Assembly: GCA_018824085.1 (NCBI GenBank)
Contig: JAHJHI010000028.1
Location: forward strand, 1 to 64,000
Length of the DNA: 64,000 nt
Reading direction: 5' to 3'
Source: Gammaproteobacteria bacterium
Lineage (GTDB): Bacteria > Pseudomonadota > Gammaproteobacteria > Burkholderiales > Rhodocyclaceae
Shown one piece after another: positions 35,348-44,646 of the stretch. The notes beneath the pieces were generated by a model, which ran no database searches, was not told the origin of the DNA, and saw only the letters and a program-made list of their open reading frames with translations. Position numbers and translations under genes: made by a program. How positions within the stretch are numbered: the first letter of the stretch is position 1; every line of letters begins with the position of its first letter.

Positions 35348-36970
35348 ATGAAAAAAAACAGGACAGGACACAACAGGCAGGGCGTGCGTCCCGCAGCAAC
35401 GACGCTCGTGATTTGTGCTGCGGCGCTCTCGGGTGCGGTGGCAACGGATCAAGCCGCTGCATTTGAAATCGACTCCGGGAATCCGGACGTCAAGATGCGC
35501 TGGGACAATACGGTGAAGTACTCCAACGCCTGGCGTCTTGAGGACCGTGCCTCGAAACTCGTCAACAACATCAACCAGGACGACGGAAACCGCAATTTCG
35601 GACGTGGGCTGATTTCGAACCGGGTCGATCTGCTCACCGAATTCGATCTCAGCTACAAGGGGAACTACGGCTTTCGCGTCAGTGGTGCCGGTTGGTACGA
35701 CACGGTCTATCAGCGCTCGAACGACAACAACTCGGCCGCCACCATCAATCAGCTGTCGCGGCCGGCCGACGAATTCGTCGAGGCCACGCGCGACCTGCAC
35801 GGCGGACGCGCGGAGTGGCTGGATGCCTTTGTCTATGCCAACGGCGAACGCGGCAACGTGCGCCTCGGACGTCACTCCATCCTGTATGGCGAGACGCTGT
35901 TTTTCGGCGCCAACGGCATTGCCGCCGCGCAGTCTCCGACCGACGTCGTGAAACTGCTGTCGGTGCCGAACTCCCAGTTCAAGGAAATCATCCTGCCGGT
36001 GAACCAGGTGTCCGGCCAGATCCAGCTGACCGACACGGTTTCCCTGGGCGCCTACTACCAGTTCGAATTCCGCAAGAACCGCATTCCCGGTGTTGGCAGC
36101 TACTTCTCGGGCGCCGACGTGCTGGGCTCGGGTACCGAGCGCTTCCTGTTCTCGCCGGGGTTCGGCGTGCCGCGCATCGAGGACGGGAACGCGCCGAATT
36201 CCGGTCAGGGTGGCGTCCAGGTTCGCTGGCGCCCGGAGGGTCGGGACATCGAGTTCGGCTTCTATGCGGTGCGCTATCACGACAAGAACTTCCAAGTCTA
36301 TCTGCGTCCGGCCAGCGATCTGCAGATGGTGTACCACGAAGGCATCAAGGCCTACGGCGTGAGCTTCAGTACCGAAATTGCCGACTTCAATCTTTCGGGC
36401 GAGTTTTCGGTCCGGCGGAACACGCCGCTGGTCAGCGGTCCGGTCGTCGACCTGGTCGGCAATGCCGACAACGACGACAACGCGCTTTATGCGGTCGGCA
36501 ATTCGGCGCACGCAAATCTGTCCGGCATTTTCTTCCTTAATCGTTCCGCGTTCTGGGACAACGCGTCGCTGGTCGCCGAAATCGCCTGGAACCGGCGCAC
36601 CAGCATCACGAAGAACGCGGCGGAGCTGGATCCCAATACATCGCGCGACGCCTGGGGTCTGCGCTTCGTGTTCGAGCCGCAGTGGTTCCAGGTGGCGCCC
36701 GGCCTCGATCTTTCGGTGCCCGTTGGCGTCGGCTACAACCCCAAGGGCAATTCGTCCGTGGTGCAGCTGTTCAACGGCGGCGTCGAACACGGCGGTGACG
36801 TGTCCATCGGTGTCAAGGGTGTCTACAACCAGGTCTGGCGTGGCGGCATCAACTACACGCACTACGTCGGCAGTGCAGGCAATGCACTGGGCGAGGACGC
36901 CAACCTCACCTTCAAGCAGAACTATGCGGATCGGGATTTCATCTCGCTCTCGCTGCAGCGCACCTTCTAA
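35348..36970 (+). CDS. DUF1302 outer-membrane protein
   Basis: 540 residues. A signal peptide (about 1-38) is followed by 'FEIDSGNPDVKMRWDNTVKY', the usual DUF1302 start, then alternating beta strands ending in an aromatic C-terminus (SLQRTF), the outer-membrane barrel signal. The start at 35348 follows AGGAGGAC. In many Proteobacteria DUF1302 genes occur with DUF1329, YCF48-like and RND genes, as here, and are thought to take up hydrophobic substrates. A channel role is inferred. Confidence 0.88.
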   Translation: MKKNRTGHNRQGVRPAATTLVICAAALSGAVATDQAAAFEIDSGNPDVKMRWDNTVKYSNAWRLEDRASKLVNNINQDDGNRNFGRGLISNRVDLLTEFDLSYKGNYGFRVSGAGWYDTVYQRSNDNNSAATINQLSRPADEFVEATRDLHGGRAEWLDAFVYANGERGNVRLGRHSILYGETLFFGANGIAAAQSPTDVVKLLSVPNSQFKEIILPVNQVSGQIQLTDTVSLGAYYQFEFRKNRIPGVGSYFSGADVLGSGTERFLFSPGFGVPRIEDGNAPNSGQGGVQVRWRPEGRDIEFGFYAVRYHDKNFQVYLRPASDLQMVYHEGIKAYGVSFSTEIADFNLSGEFSVRRNTPLVSGPVVDLVGNADNDDNALYAVGNSAHANLSGIFFLNRSAFWDNASLVAEIAWNRRTSITKNAAELDPNTSRDAWGLRFVFEPQWFQVAPGLDLSVPVGVGYNPKGNSSVVQLFNGGVEHGGDVSIGVKGVYNQVWRGGINYTHYVGSAGNALGEDANLTFKQNYADRDFISLSLQRTF

Positions 36971-36990
36971 GAACGAACGGAGACCCGATC

Positions 36991-38334
36991 ATGATGTCGA
37001 TGAAAACCCTTGCGGCTGCGCTGGTGACCGTCTCGATGACAGGCTTGGCCTGCGCCGCGGTCACGGCAGACGAGGCCGCGAAACTGAAGACGGAACTGAC
37101 GCCGCTGGGCGCCGAGAAGGCCGGCAACAAGGACGGCAGCATTCCCGCCTGGACCGGCGGTTACACGAAGGTGCCGGCCGGCTACAAGAGCGGGCAGCCG
37201 CGCCCCGATCCCTTCGCGGACGAGAAGCCGCTGCTCACCATCACGGCGGCAAACATGGCCCAGCATGCCGACAGGCTGGACGAGGGGCAGTTGCACCTGC
37301 TGAAGAAATTCCCCGACTACAGGATCAACGTCTACCCGACCCATCGCAGCGCTGCCGCACCTCAGTGGGTGTACGACGAAACGTTCAAGAACGCGACGCG
37401 CGCGAAGATGGAGGGCGACGCGGTGGTCGGCGCCTACGGCGGGGTTCCGTTCCCGATTCCCAGGACGGGCGCGGAACTCATCTGGAATCACTCGCTGCGC
37501 GTGCGCCCGGCGGCATACCGCCATCCGTTCAACACCTATACGGTCGATTCGAGCGGCAATGCGTCGCTTGCATCGGGCGCGGTCAATGAGGTGTCGCTGC
37601 CGTACTACAAGCAGGGCGGTTCGCCGGAGCAGATGAAGCACGGCGCCTACTTCCAGAACGTCCAGTCGGTGGTCGCGCCGTCCGTGCGTGCGGGCGAATT
37701 GCTGATGTATTACGACCAGCTCGACAACAACCGTCCGGCCTGGCAGTACCTGGTGGGCCAGCGCCGTGTCCGGCGCGCGCCGACGATCTGTTGCGACACG
37801 CCGAATTTCGTCAACTCGGGTGTCGATTTCTTCGACCAGGTATTCGTCTGGTTCGGTCCTTCGACCAATTACGACTGGAAGATCGTCGGCAAGAAGGAGA
37901 TGTACATCCCCTACAACAACAACCGGCTGATCATGTCGAAGGACAAGGATGCGCTGAAGAAGGATTTCATCAATCCGGACCTGGTGCGCTGGGAGCTGCA
38001 CCGCGTGTGGGAGGTCGAGGGAACGGTACGCGCCGGCAAGCGTGACGTGCGCCCGAAGCGCAAACTCTATCTCGACGAGGACACCTATATCGCGGTGCTC
38101 GGCAATACGTGGGATGCGCAGGGCACGCTGTGGCACACCTCGATAGGTTTCCCGTGGATCCAGTACGAACTGCCGGCCGTCGGGCTGGAGGTGTGGACCA
38201 CGATGGATTTCATCAAGGGCACCTACACCTTCTCGCCGATCGGCGATCAGTCGGCGCAGATCCAGATCATGGCCGAGCCGTGGCCCGACAGCTACTACAC
38301 GCCGGAAGCGCTGTCGCGCAAGGGTGTGCGCTGA
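36991..38334 (+). CDS. DUF1329 periplasmic/outer-membrane lipoprotein-like protein
   Basis: 447 residues. A signal peptide covers about residues 1-23. The mature protein has the DUF1329 features 'LTPLGAEKAGNKDGSIPAWT' and, near the middle, 'RRVRRAPTICCDTPN'. A LolA/LolB-like fold is reported for this family. It always travels with DUF1302 genes and probably helps move a hydrophobic ligand across the periplasm. Confidence 0.88.
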   Translation: MMSMKTLAAALVTVSMTGLACAAVTADEAAKLKTELTPLGAEKAGNKDGSIPAWTGGYTKVPAGYKSGQPRPDPFADEKPLLTITAANMAQHADRLDEGQLHLLKKFPDYRINVYPTHRSAAAPQWVYDETFKNATRAKMEGDAVVGAYGGVPFPIPRTGAELIWNHSLRVRPAAYRHPFNTYTVDSSGNASLASGAVNEVSLPYYKQGGSPEQMKHGAYFQNVQSVVAPSVRAGELLMYYDQLDNNRPAWQYLVGQRRVRRAPTICCDTPNFVNSGVDFFDQVFVWFGPSTNYDWKIVGKKEMYIPYNNNRLIMSKDKDALKKDFINPDLVRWELHRVWEVEGTVRAGKRDVRPKRKLYLDEDTYIAVLGNTWDAQGTLWHTSIGFPWIQYELPAVGLEVWTTMDFIKGTYTFSPIGDQSAQIQIMAEPWPDSYYTPEALSRKGVR

Positions 38335-38352
38335 GCGCTGCTCGGTCACCGG

Positions 38353-39447
38353 ATGGCACTCATGCTGACAATGCACCCACATATCCTGCGCCGCAGCGCG
38401 CTCGCCGTGCTGCTCGCGTTCGGCCTGGCCGGCGCCGGGGCGGCGATCGATGCCGGTTCGACGGCCCTTGATCCGCTCGATCCGCTGCTGCGTCCGGCGG
38501 CGAGCGGGCAACACATCGAATCTTCCGTACTGATCGGGGTGACGCGCGCCGGCAGCCGGCTGGTGGCGGTCGGCGAAAGCGGCATCGTGCTCATCAGCGA
38601 CGATGACGGCATGGGCTGGCGGCAGGCGGCGGTGCCGGTCAGCGTCACGCTGACTGCCGTCATGTTCGCAACGCCGGAGAAGGGGTGGGCGGTCGGGCAC
38701 AGTGGCGTCGTGCTGGCCACCGGTGACGGCGGCCTGACCTGGACGGCCCAGCTCGACGGAACCCGGATGGCGACGCTGGCCGTGGAGCCGGACGATCAGG
38801 CGGCAGATGCACCGCCTGCCGTGCCGAACGCCGGCGATCCGCTGCTCGACGTGCTCTTTCTCGATGAGCGCGAGGGCTACGCGACCGGTGCGTTCGGCAT
38901 GTTCCTGCATACGACGGATGGAGGCGCGAACTGGACACGCGTACCCCGTCGCCTGCCCAACCCGGATGGCAATCACCTGTATGGCATCCGCGCGCTTGGT
39001 GATCACCTCTATGTCGTCGGCGAACGTGGTGCGGTGTATGTGTCACAGGACCGCGGCGCGACCTTCACCGCGCTGACGACACCCTATGAAGGCAGTTTCT
39101 TCGGCGTTGCCGGCACCGGCGCCGGCACGGTCGTGGTGTATGGCCTGCAGGGGCGGGCCTTTGCGTCGGGTGATCACGGACGGACCTGGCAGGACGCCGG
39201 CGCAGGCGGCGCTGGCGCGTGGACCGGCGCAACGGTGTTGCCGGACGGAAGGATGGTGCTGGTCGGGCAGGCCGGTGACGTGCAATTGCAGACGGCCGGT
39301 GGCGGCAATTTCATTGCCATGGCGGGCAAGCATCCGCCGCTGTCCGGCGTGGCCGTCGGGAGCAACGGCAATCTCGTCGCCGTCGGTCCGCGCGGCATCC
39401 ACACAATCAAGCTCGCAGATGCAATGACAGGGAGTGCCACACAGTGA
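38353..39447 (+). CDS. YCF48/BNR-repeat periplasmic protein
   Basis: 364 residues with a signal sequence near the N-terminus (to about residue 31). Repeated beta-propeller blades carry the sialidase/BNR-type Asp box, e.g. 'ISDDDGMGW', 'TGDGGLTWT', 'HTTDGGANWT', 'SQDRGATFT' and 'SGDHGRTWQ'. This is the YCF48/Hcf136-like class that accompanies DUF1302-DUF1329-RND sets. Likely an accessory of the transporter; no enzymatic role can be read. Confidence 0.86.
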   Translation: MALMLTMHPHILRRSALAVLLAFGLAGAGAAIDAGSTALDPLDPLLRPAASGQHIESSVLIGVTRAGSRLVAVGESGIVLISDDDGMGWRQAAVPVSVTLTAVMFATPEKGWAVGHSGVVLATGDGGLTWTAQLDGTRMATLAVEPDDQAADAPPAVPNAGDPLLDVLFLDEREGYATGAFGMFLHTTDGGANWTRVPRRLPNPDGNHLYGIRALGDHLYVVGERGAVYVSQDRGATFTALTTPYEGSFFGVAGTGAGTVVVYGLQGRAFASGDHGRTWQDAGAGGAGAWTGATVLPDGRMVLVGQAGDVQLQTAGGGNFIAMAGKHPPLSGVAVGSNGNLVAVGPRGIHTIKLADAMTGSATQ

Positions 39448-41870
39448 TCCAGACGCCGAAACAGGGCGACGTGGCGATGCTGCCGGCCGACGCGTTCGAC
39501 ACTCGATCCGGTGGCCGGATCGAGCGGATGTTCTTCAACCATCGACTGCTGGTCATTGCGCTGTGCGCGCTTGCCACCGTGTTGCTCGGCTATCAGGCGA
39601 CACGGCTGCAGCTGGCCGCGAGCTTCGAACGCATGCTGCCGGCCAGCCATCCCTACGTCGAGAACTTCAGGCACTACGAAAAGCAGCTTGCAGGATCGGG
39701 GAATGTGCTGCGCATCGTCGTCGCAACGCGGGGCAGCTCGATATTCGATCCGTCCTACATGGACACGCTGCGCCGGATCAACGACGAGGTCTACCTCTAT
39801 CCGGGCGTGGATCGGGCGTTCATGAAGTCGCTCTACATGTCGGCAGTGCGGTGGATCGCCGTGACCGACCAGGGGCTGGAGGGCGGACCGGTCCTGCCGG
39901 ATGGCTATGACGGCTCGCCGGACAAGCTGGCCGAACTGCGCCGCAACATCGAGCGCTCGGGGCAGATCGGCCAACTGGTCGCCTCGGACTTCAAATCCAG
40001 CGTGGTGCTGGTACCGCTGCTGGATCGCGACTACCAGAGTGGCGAGGCGCTCGACTACCACGCGCTGAACGAGAAGCTGGAAGCGCTGCGCGCACGGCAC
40101 TCCTCCGACACCGTCAGCATTCACATCACCGGTTTCGCAAAGGTGGCCGGTGACCTGATGGACGGCCTGCGCCAGATACTGCTGTTCTTCGCGGGCGCGA
40201 TCGCCATCTGTACCGTCGTGCTGTACGGCTACACCCGCTGCGTACGCAGCACCGGACTGGTGATGGTCTGCTCGCTGATCGCCGTCGTCTGGCTGCTCGG
40301 ATTGCTGCCGCTGCTCGGCTTCGAGCTGAACCCGTATTCCATTCTCGTGCCCTTCCTCGTGTTCGCCATCGGCATGAGCCATGGCGCGCAGAAGATGAAC
40401 GGCATCATGCAGGACATCGGCCGGGGCGCGCCGAAATGGGTCGCCGCGCGGCTCACGTTCCGCCGTTTGTTCCTGGCCGGGTTGACGGCACTGCTTGCCG
40501 ATGCAGTCGGCTTTGCGGTGCTGATGATCATCGGCATCCCGGTCATCCAGGATCTGGCGCTCGCCGCCAGCCTGGGTGTGGCGGTGCTCATCTTCACCAA
40601 TCTCGTGCTGCTGCCGGTGCTGCTTTCCTACGCTGGCGTCAGCCCGGCCGCCGCCGCCCGCAGCCTGCGTGCCGAACAGGCCGGCGCAGACAGCTCGAAG
40701 CATCCGTTCTGGGCCTTCCTGGACCTGTTCACGCAACGCCGCTGGGCAACGGGTGCAGTCGTCGGCGCGGTGGCGCTCGGCGTGGCCGGCTTCGTCGTCA
40801 GCCTGAACCTGAAGATCGGCGACCTCGATCCGGGTGCGCCGGAGCTGCGCGCCGATTCGCGCTACAACCAGGACAACGCCTATGTGATCGCTCATTACGC
40901 GGCGAGCAGCGACGTCTATACGGTGATGATCCCGACACCCCGGGACAGCTGTTCGAAGTACTCGACGCTGCTGCGCGTGAATGCGCTGGAGACCCGGTTG
41001 CGCGCGCTGCCCGGTGTCGAATCGACCGTGTCCTTCGTCGGCACTGCGAAGAGCGGCATGGTGGGTTTCGCTGAAGGCAATCCGAAGTGGTACGAACTGT
41101 CGCGTGACCAGGCGAGCATCAACTCGGTCACTCAGTACGCGCCGCGAGAGACGCTGGACGCGCAGTGCAGCTTCCTGACCATCCAGACCTTCCTGCGCGA
41201 CCATAAGGCCGACACGCTCTCGTCGGTGTCGGAAGCCGTGGATGCCTTCGGCGAGAAGTACAACGGTCCCGACGCGCAATTCCTGTCGGCTGCCGGTAAT
41301 GCAGGCATCGAGGCCGCGACAAACATCGTCGTGCGCAAGGCCAACCGCGACATGCTCGCGCTGGTCTACGCGGCGGTGATCGTGCTGTGCTTCATCACCT
41401 TCCGTTCGTGGCGCGCGGTCGTCTGCGCCGTGGTGCCGCTGGTGCTCACTTCCATCCTGTGCGAGGCGCTGATGGTGTGGCTGGGCATTGGCGTGAAGGT
41501 GGCGACCCTGCCGGTGGTCGCACTCGGTGTGGGCATCGGCGTCGACTACGCGCTCTATGTGCTCAGCGTGACACTGGCCAATCTGAAAGCCGGGAAGAGC
41601 CTGTCGGATGCCTATTACGGCGCGCTCTTGTTCACCGGCAAGGTCGTGGTGCTGACCGGTATCACGCTGGGCATCGCCGTGTCGACATGGGCGTTCTCGC
41701 CGATCAAGTTCCAGGGCGACATGGGCATCCTGCTCGCCTTCATGTTCGTCTGGAACATGCTCGGCGCGCTCATCCTGCTGCCGGCGCTCGCCTGCTTTCT
41801 GCTCAAGACCGAAGTGAGGCGCGAAGCCGTGACGCAGCCGGTTCGCGCCGGACACGGTATTGCGGCCTGA
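39444..41870 (+). CDS. RND/MMPL-family transporter
   Basis: Inner-membrane transporter of the RND superfamily, 808 residues, close to the MMPL/HpnN size. The first membrane helix is at about 31-50. A periplasmic loop follows, with five helices at about 232-400 (including 'FAIGMSHGAQKMNGIMQDI') and a duplicated second half from about 430. A GTG start overlaps the preceding stop. With the DUF1302, DUF1329 and YCF48 genes it completes an envelope-spanning set thought to handle lipophilic substrates. Confidence 0.88.
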   Translation: MIQTPKQGDVAMLPADAFDTRSGGRIERMFFNHRLLVIALCALATVLLGYQATRLQLAASFERMLPASHPYVENFRHYEKQLAGSGNVLRIVVATRGSSIFDPSYMDTLRRINDEVYLYPGVDRAFMKSLYMSAVRWIAVTDQGLEGGPVLPDGYDGSPDKLAELRRNIERSGQIGQLVASDFKSSVVLVPLLDRDYQSGEALDYHALNEKLEALRARHSSDTVSIHITGFAKVAGDLMDGLRQILLFFAGAIAICTVVLYGYTRCVRSTGLVMVCSLIAVVWLLGLLPLLGFELNPYSILVPFLVFAIGMSHGAQKMNGIMQDIGRGAPKWVAARLTFRRLFLAGLTALLADAVGFAVLMIIGIPVIQDLALAASLGVAVLIFTNLVLLPVLLSYAGVSPAAAARSLRAEQAGADSSKHPFWAFLDLFTQRRWATGAVVGAVALGVAGFVVSLNLKIGDLDPGAPELRADSRYNQDNAYVIAHYAASSDVYTVMIPTPRDSCSKYSTLLRVNALETRLRALPGVESTVSFVGTAKSGMVGFAEGNPKWYELSRDQASINSVTQYAPRETLDAQCSFLTIQTFLRDHKADTLSSVSEAVDAFGEKYNGPDAQFLSAAGNAGIEAATNIVVRKANRDMLALVYAAVIVLCFITFRSWRAVVCAVVPLVLTSILCEALMVWLGIGVKVATLPVVALGVGIGVDYALYVLSVTLANLKAGKSLSDAYYGALLFTGKVVVLTGITLGIAVSTWAFSPIKFQGDMGILLAFMFVWNMLGALILLPALACFLLKTEVRREAVTQPVRAGHGIAA

Positions 41871-41900
41871 TACCCCGAGCCCGAAGGAGTGACAAGAACA

Positions 41901-42947
41901 ATGAGTGCAATGAAACCGAACTACCCCGAAAACAGCTGGTGGGTCGCCGCTGTCGGCGAAGAGGTGACGCGTACGCCGCTTGGCCGCTGGTTCCTTGACC
42001 GTCCCGTGGTGCTGTACCGCACGGAAGCGGGCGAGGTGGTCGCGCTGGAAGATCGCTGCCCGCATCGCTGGGCGCCCTTGTCGCGGGGCTGTCTGGTGGG
42101 TGACGACATCATGTGCCCCTACCACGGCTTCCGGTTCGATGCGACCGGTACCTGTACGAAGATTCCGACGCAGCAGACCATTCCCGCAATGGCGAGGGTG
42201 AAGACCCATGCCGTGCGCGAGGACGGCCCCTTCGTCTGGATCTGGATGGGAGATCCGGCGCGCGCGCAAGTCACGCCGCTGCCGGAGCTGCCTTTCCTGT
42301 CCGGGCCGGGGTGGAACACGATGCGCGGCTACATGCCCGTGAAGGCGAACTACATGCTGATCCAGGAGAACGTGCTTGACCTGACGCACTTCGGCTTTCT
42401 GCATGCCGACACGCTGGAGCAGAAGGGGTGGGAAGGCGGTGACAGCGAGGTGACGGTGGCGGATGGCACCGTTGGTTACCGCAAGCAGATGCGTCAGGAA
42501 CCGGTTGCATCCTTCCTCGGCATTCCCGACGGAATCGGGTACGGGCAGAAGGCGGACCGGGTGGACTGGGGGCATTTCGTGTCGCCGGCGGTGCACCACG
42601 CGGGCGTGGATATCGTCGATCCGCGTCCCGGCAGGGAGGCGCGCACGCTTCGTTTCCAGATCACGCACCTGACCACGCCCGAAAGCCCGGGGCGCACTCA
42701 CTACTGGTATGCGCTCGGCCATGACTATGGCGAGTACACCCCCGAGCGCTGTGCCGAACTGACCGATCTCATCGTGGCCACCTTCACGCAGGACAAGGAC
42801 GTGCTCGAGGCCGTGCAGGACGTCATCGAACGCGACGCGCGGCACGCGGATTCGGTCGAGGTCAGCGTGACCGCCGACCGTCCTGCGCTCCAGGCTCGCC
42901 GAATCCTGCGGGCCATGCTGGAAAGTGAACAAGGGAGAACACCGTGA
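41901..42947 (+). CDS. Rieske oxygenase 1 (VanA/phthalate-dioxygenase type)
   Basis: Terminal oxygenase component, 348 residues. The Rieske [2Fe-2S] ligands are CPH and CPYH in 'DRCPHRWAPLSRG' and 'IMCPYHGFRFD'. The mononuclear Fe site is in 'NVLDLTHFGFLH' (Asp and two His). Enzymes of this subgroup demethylate methoxy-aromatic acids or hydroxylate aromatic carboxylates and need an external reductase, probably the one at 46605. The ATG at 41901 has GAAGGAG upstream. The stop overlaps the next gene. Confidence 0.93.
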   Translation: MSAMKPNYPENSWWVAAVGEEVTRTPLGRWFLDRPVVLYRTEAGEVVALEDRCPHRWAPLSRGCLVGDDIMCPYHGFRFDATGTCTKIPTQQTIPAMARVKTHAVREDGPFVWIWMGDPARAQVTPLPELPFLSGPGWNTMRGYMPVKANYMLIQENVLDLTHFGFLHADTLEQKGWEGGDSEVTVADGTVGYRKQMRQEPVASFLGIPDGIGYGQKADRVDWGHFVSPAVHHAGVDIVDPRPGREARTLRFQITHLTTPESPGRTHYWYALGHDYGEYTPERCAELTDLIVATFTQDKDVLEAVQDVIERDARHADSVEVSVTADRPALQARRILRAMLESEQGRTP

Positions 42948-44002
42948 GCTATTTGCTGAATACCTGGTATGCCGCCGGCTGGAGCGACGCCATCGGCGCG
43001 TCATTGACGCCGATCACGATGCTTGATCAGGCGCTGGTGCTGTTCCGCGACAGCGCGGGGCGGGTGCGCGTGATGAGCGACCGCTGCCCGCATCGCTTCG
43101 CGCCGCTGCATCTCGGCACGTTGTGCGGGGACCGCGTGCAGTGCGCTTACCACGGCCTGCAGTTCGACGGTGAAGGGCGCTGCGTGCATAACCCGCACGG
43201 CGACGGCGCAATTCCGAAGGCCGCGCTGCTGCGCACCTTCCCGGTGATCGAGATGCACACGCTGGTCTGGGTGTGGATGGGCGAGCCGGCACGCGCCGAC
43301 CCCGCATTGATTCCCGACTTCGCCTTCCTGACCGATCCGGACCTCGTCACCAACAAGGGCTATCTGCACGGCAGCGGCCATTACGAACTGTACAGCGACA
43401 ACATCATGGATCTTGGTCACGCCGAGTTCCTGCATCCCGGTCTTGGCGCGCCGGCGTTCACCAAGGGCAAGCGCGACATTTACCAGAAGGGCAACACGGT
43501 CTGGTCCAACGTCGGCAGCCTGAATGATTTCCTGTCGCCGCTGCACGCCAGCATCAAGCAACTGGAGGGGCAGCGGCTCGACTGGTGGGTGGATGTGCGG
43601 TGGGATCCGCCGGCGTCGATGGAACTGACCCTCTATGTCGACGAAGTCGGCGGCAGCCGCGAGAGCGCGAAATGGCTGGATCGCGGCTGTCACGTCATGA
43701 CACCGGAAACCGCCACGTCCACGCACTACTTCTGGGCCAACTGTCGCAACTACCGGCGCGACGATCAGGCGTTGACGCAGGCGATCCAGGCGGGCTTCGA
43801 AGCCGCGTTCGAGAACGAGGACAAGCCGATGATCGCAGCGCAAGCCGCGATGATGGGCGATGACGACTTCTGGTCGCTGAACCCGGTATTGCTGGCGGGC
43901 GACGCGGGCGGCGTGCGGGCGCGTCGCCTGCTGGCAAAGCTGATCGCGGACGAGGCGGCGGGACGCGAACCGACCGAACAGGCGATCGCGCAGCACGTCT
44001 GA
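42944..44002 (+). CDS. Rieske oxygenase 2 (VanA-type)
   Basis: Terminal oxygenase component, 352 residues with a GTG start overlapping the previous stop. Rieske ligands in 'DRCPHRFAPLHLG' and 'VQCAYHGLQFD'; mononuclear Fe site in 'DNIMDLGHAEFLH'. It is closest in type to vanillate O-demethylase oxygenases, with a variable C-terminal half. It is clearly different from its two paralogues in the cluster, so these are not recent copies. Confidence 0.92.
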   Translation: MSYLLNTWYAAGWSDAIGASLTPITMLDQALVLFRDSAGRVRVMSDRCPHRFAPLHLGTLCGDRVQCAYHGLQFDGEGRCVHNPHGDGAIPKAALLRTFPVIEMHTLVWVWMGEPARADPALIPDFAFLTDPDLVTNKGYLHGSGHYELYSDNIMDLGHAEFLHPGLGAPAFTKGKRDIYQKGNTVWSNVGSLNDFLSPLHASIKQLEGQRLDWWVDVRWDPPASMELTLYVDEVGGSRESAKWLDRGCHVMTPETATSTHYFWANCRNYRRDDQALTQAIQAGFEAAFENEDKPMIAAQAAMMGDDDFWSLNPVLLAGDAGGVRARRLLAKLIADEAAGREPTEQAIAQHV

Positions 44003-44046
44003 ACACCCACATCCCGCGCCCCGGGCGCATCAAGAAGGAGAACACC

Positions 44047-44646
44047 GTGAGTCTTGAAAACTGGAAACCAAGTGAATTTGACCAGGGCCGCGCGCGCGAC
44101 ATCGCCGCGCAGCGGCGCGCGGCAAACAAGGTGAAGATGTTGCACCACCATGCCTTCCGTTGCCGCAGCGCGGAAGAAACGCGCGCCTTCTACGAGGGCG
44201 TGCTTGGCTTTCCTCTCGTCGCGGCCTGCATCGAGCCGACGGATCCGCTGACCAACGAGCCAAAACCGTACATGCATCTGTACTTCGAGCTGGCGGACGG
44301 CAGCGCGCTGGCGTTCTTCGACTACCCGGCGCACTTCACGCCGGAGGACTTCCCGGAGGTGGACCAGTTCGGCCATCACATCGCGATGGAAGTCACCGGC
44401 GGCGACGCGACGATAGACGCCTACAAGAAGAAGCTGCAAGACGCGGGTGTCGAGGTGCTGGAGATCGACCACGGCTATTGCCGCTCGATCTATTTCTACG
44501 ACCCGAACGGCATGCGCGTTGAATTCGCGACCAATGTGAGCGTGACCGAGCATTTCTTCGCCGACAAGTACCAATCCGTCGACGACGACATGGCGCGCTG
44601 GAAAGAGGTCCGTACGCAGCATTTCGGCGCTGCGGACAAACCTTGA
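44047..44646 (+). CDS. VOC-superfamily protein (glyoxalase/extradiol dioxygenase fold)
   Basis: 199 residues with a GTG start behind AAGGAG. One pair of beta-alpha-beta-beta-beta modules. Possible metal ligands are His in 'KMLHHHAFRCRSAEETRAFY', His in 'FGHHIAMEV', and Glu in 'GMRVEFATN', the His-His-Glu triad of type I extradiol dioxygenases and glyoxalases. It might cleave a ring, isomerise or hydrolyse an intermediate; the fold alone does not tell. It lies between Rieske genes, and its stop overlaps the hydrolase gene. Confidence 0.85.
   Translation: MSLENWKPSEFDQGRARDIAAQRRAANKVKMLHHHAFRCRSAEETRAFYEGVLGFPLVAACIEPTDPLTNEPKPYMHLYFELADGSALAFFDYPAHFTPEDFPEVDQFGHHIAMEVTGGDATIDAYKKKLQDAGVEVLEIDHGYCRSIYFYDPNGMRVEFATNVSVTEHFFADKYQSVDDDMARWKEVRTQHFGAADKP

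Noticed and set aside
36967-39006. Long minus-strand frame opposite the DUF1329 and YCF48 genes
   Set aside because: Same shadow composition; the plus-strand genes have signal peptides, ribosome sites and known domains.
39174-43004. Very long open frame on the minus strand (about 1276 codons) opposite the RND and Rieske genes
   Set aside because: It is antisense to three well-recognised genes, is rich in Arg, His and Gln as GC-rich shadow frames are, and shows no domain.
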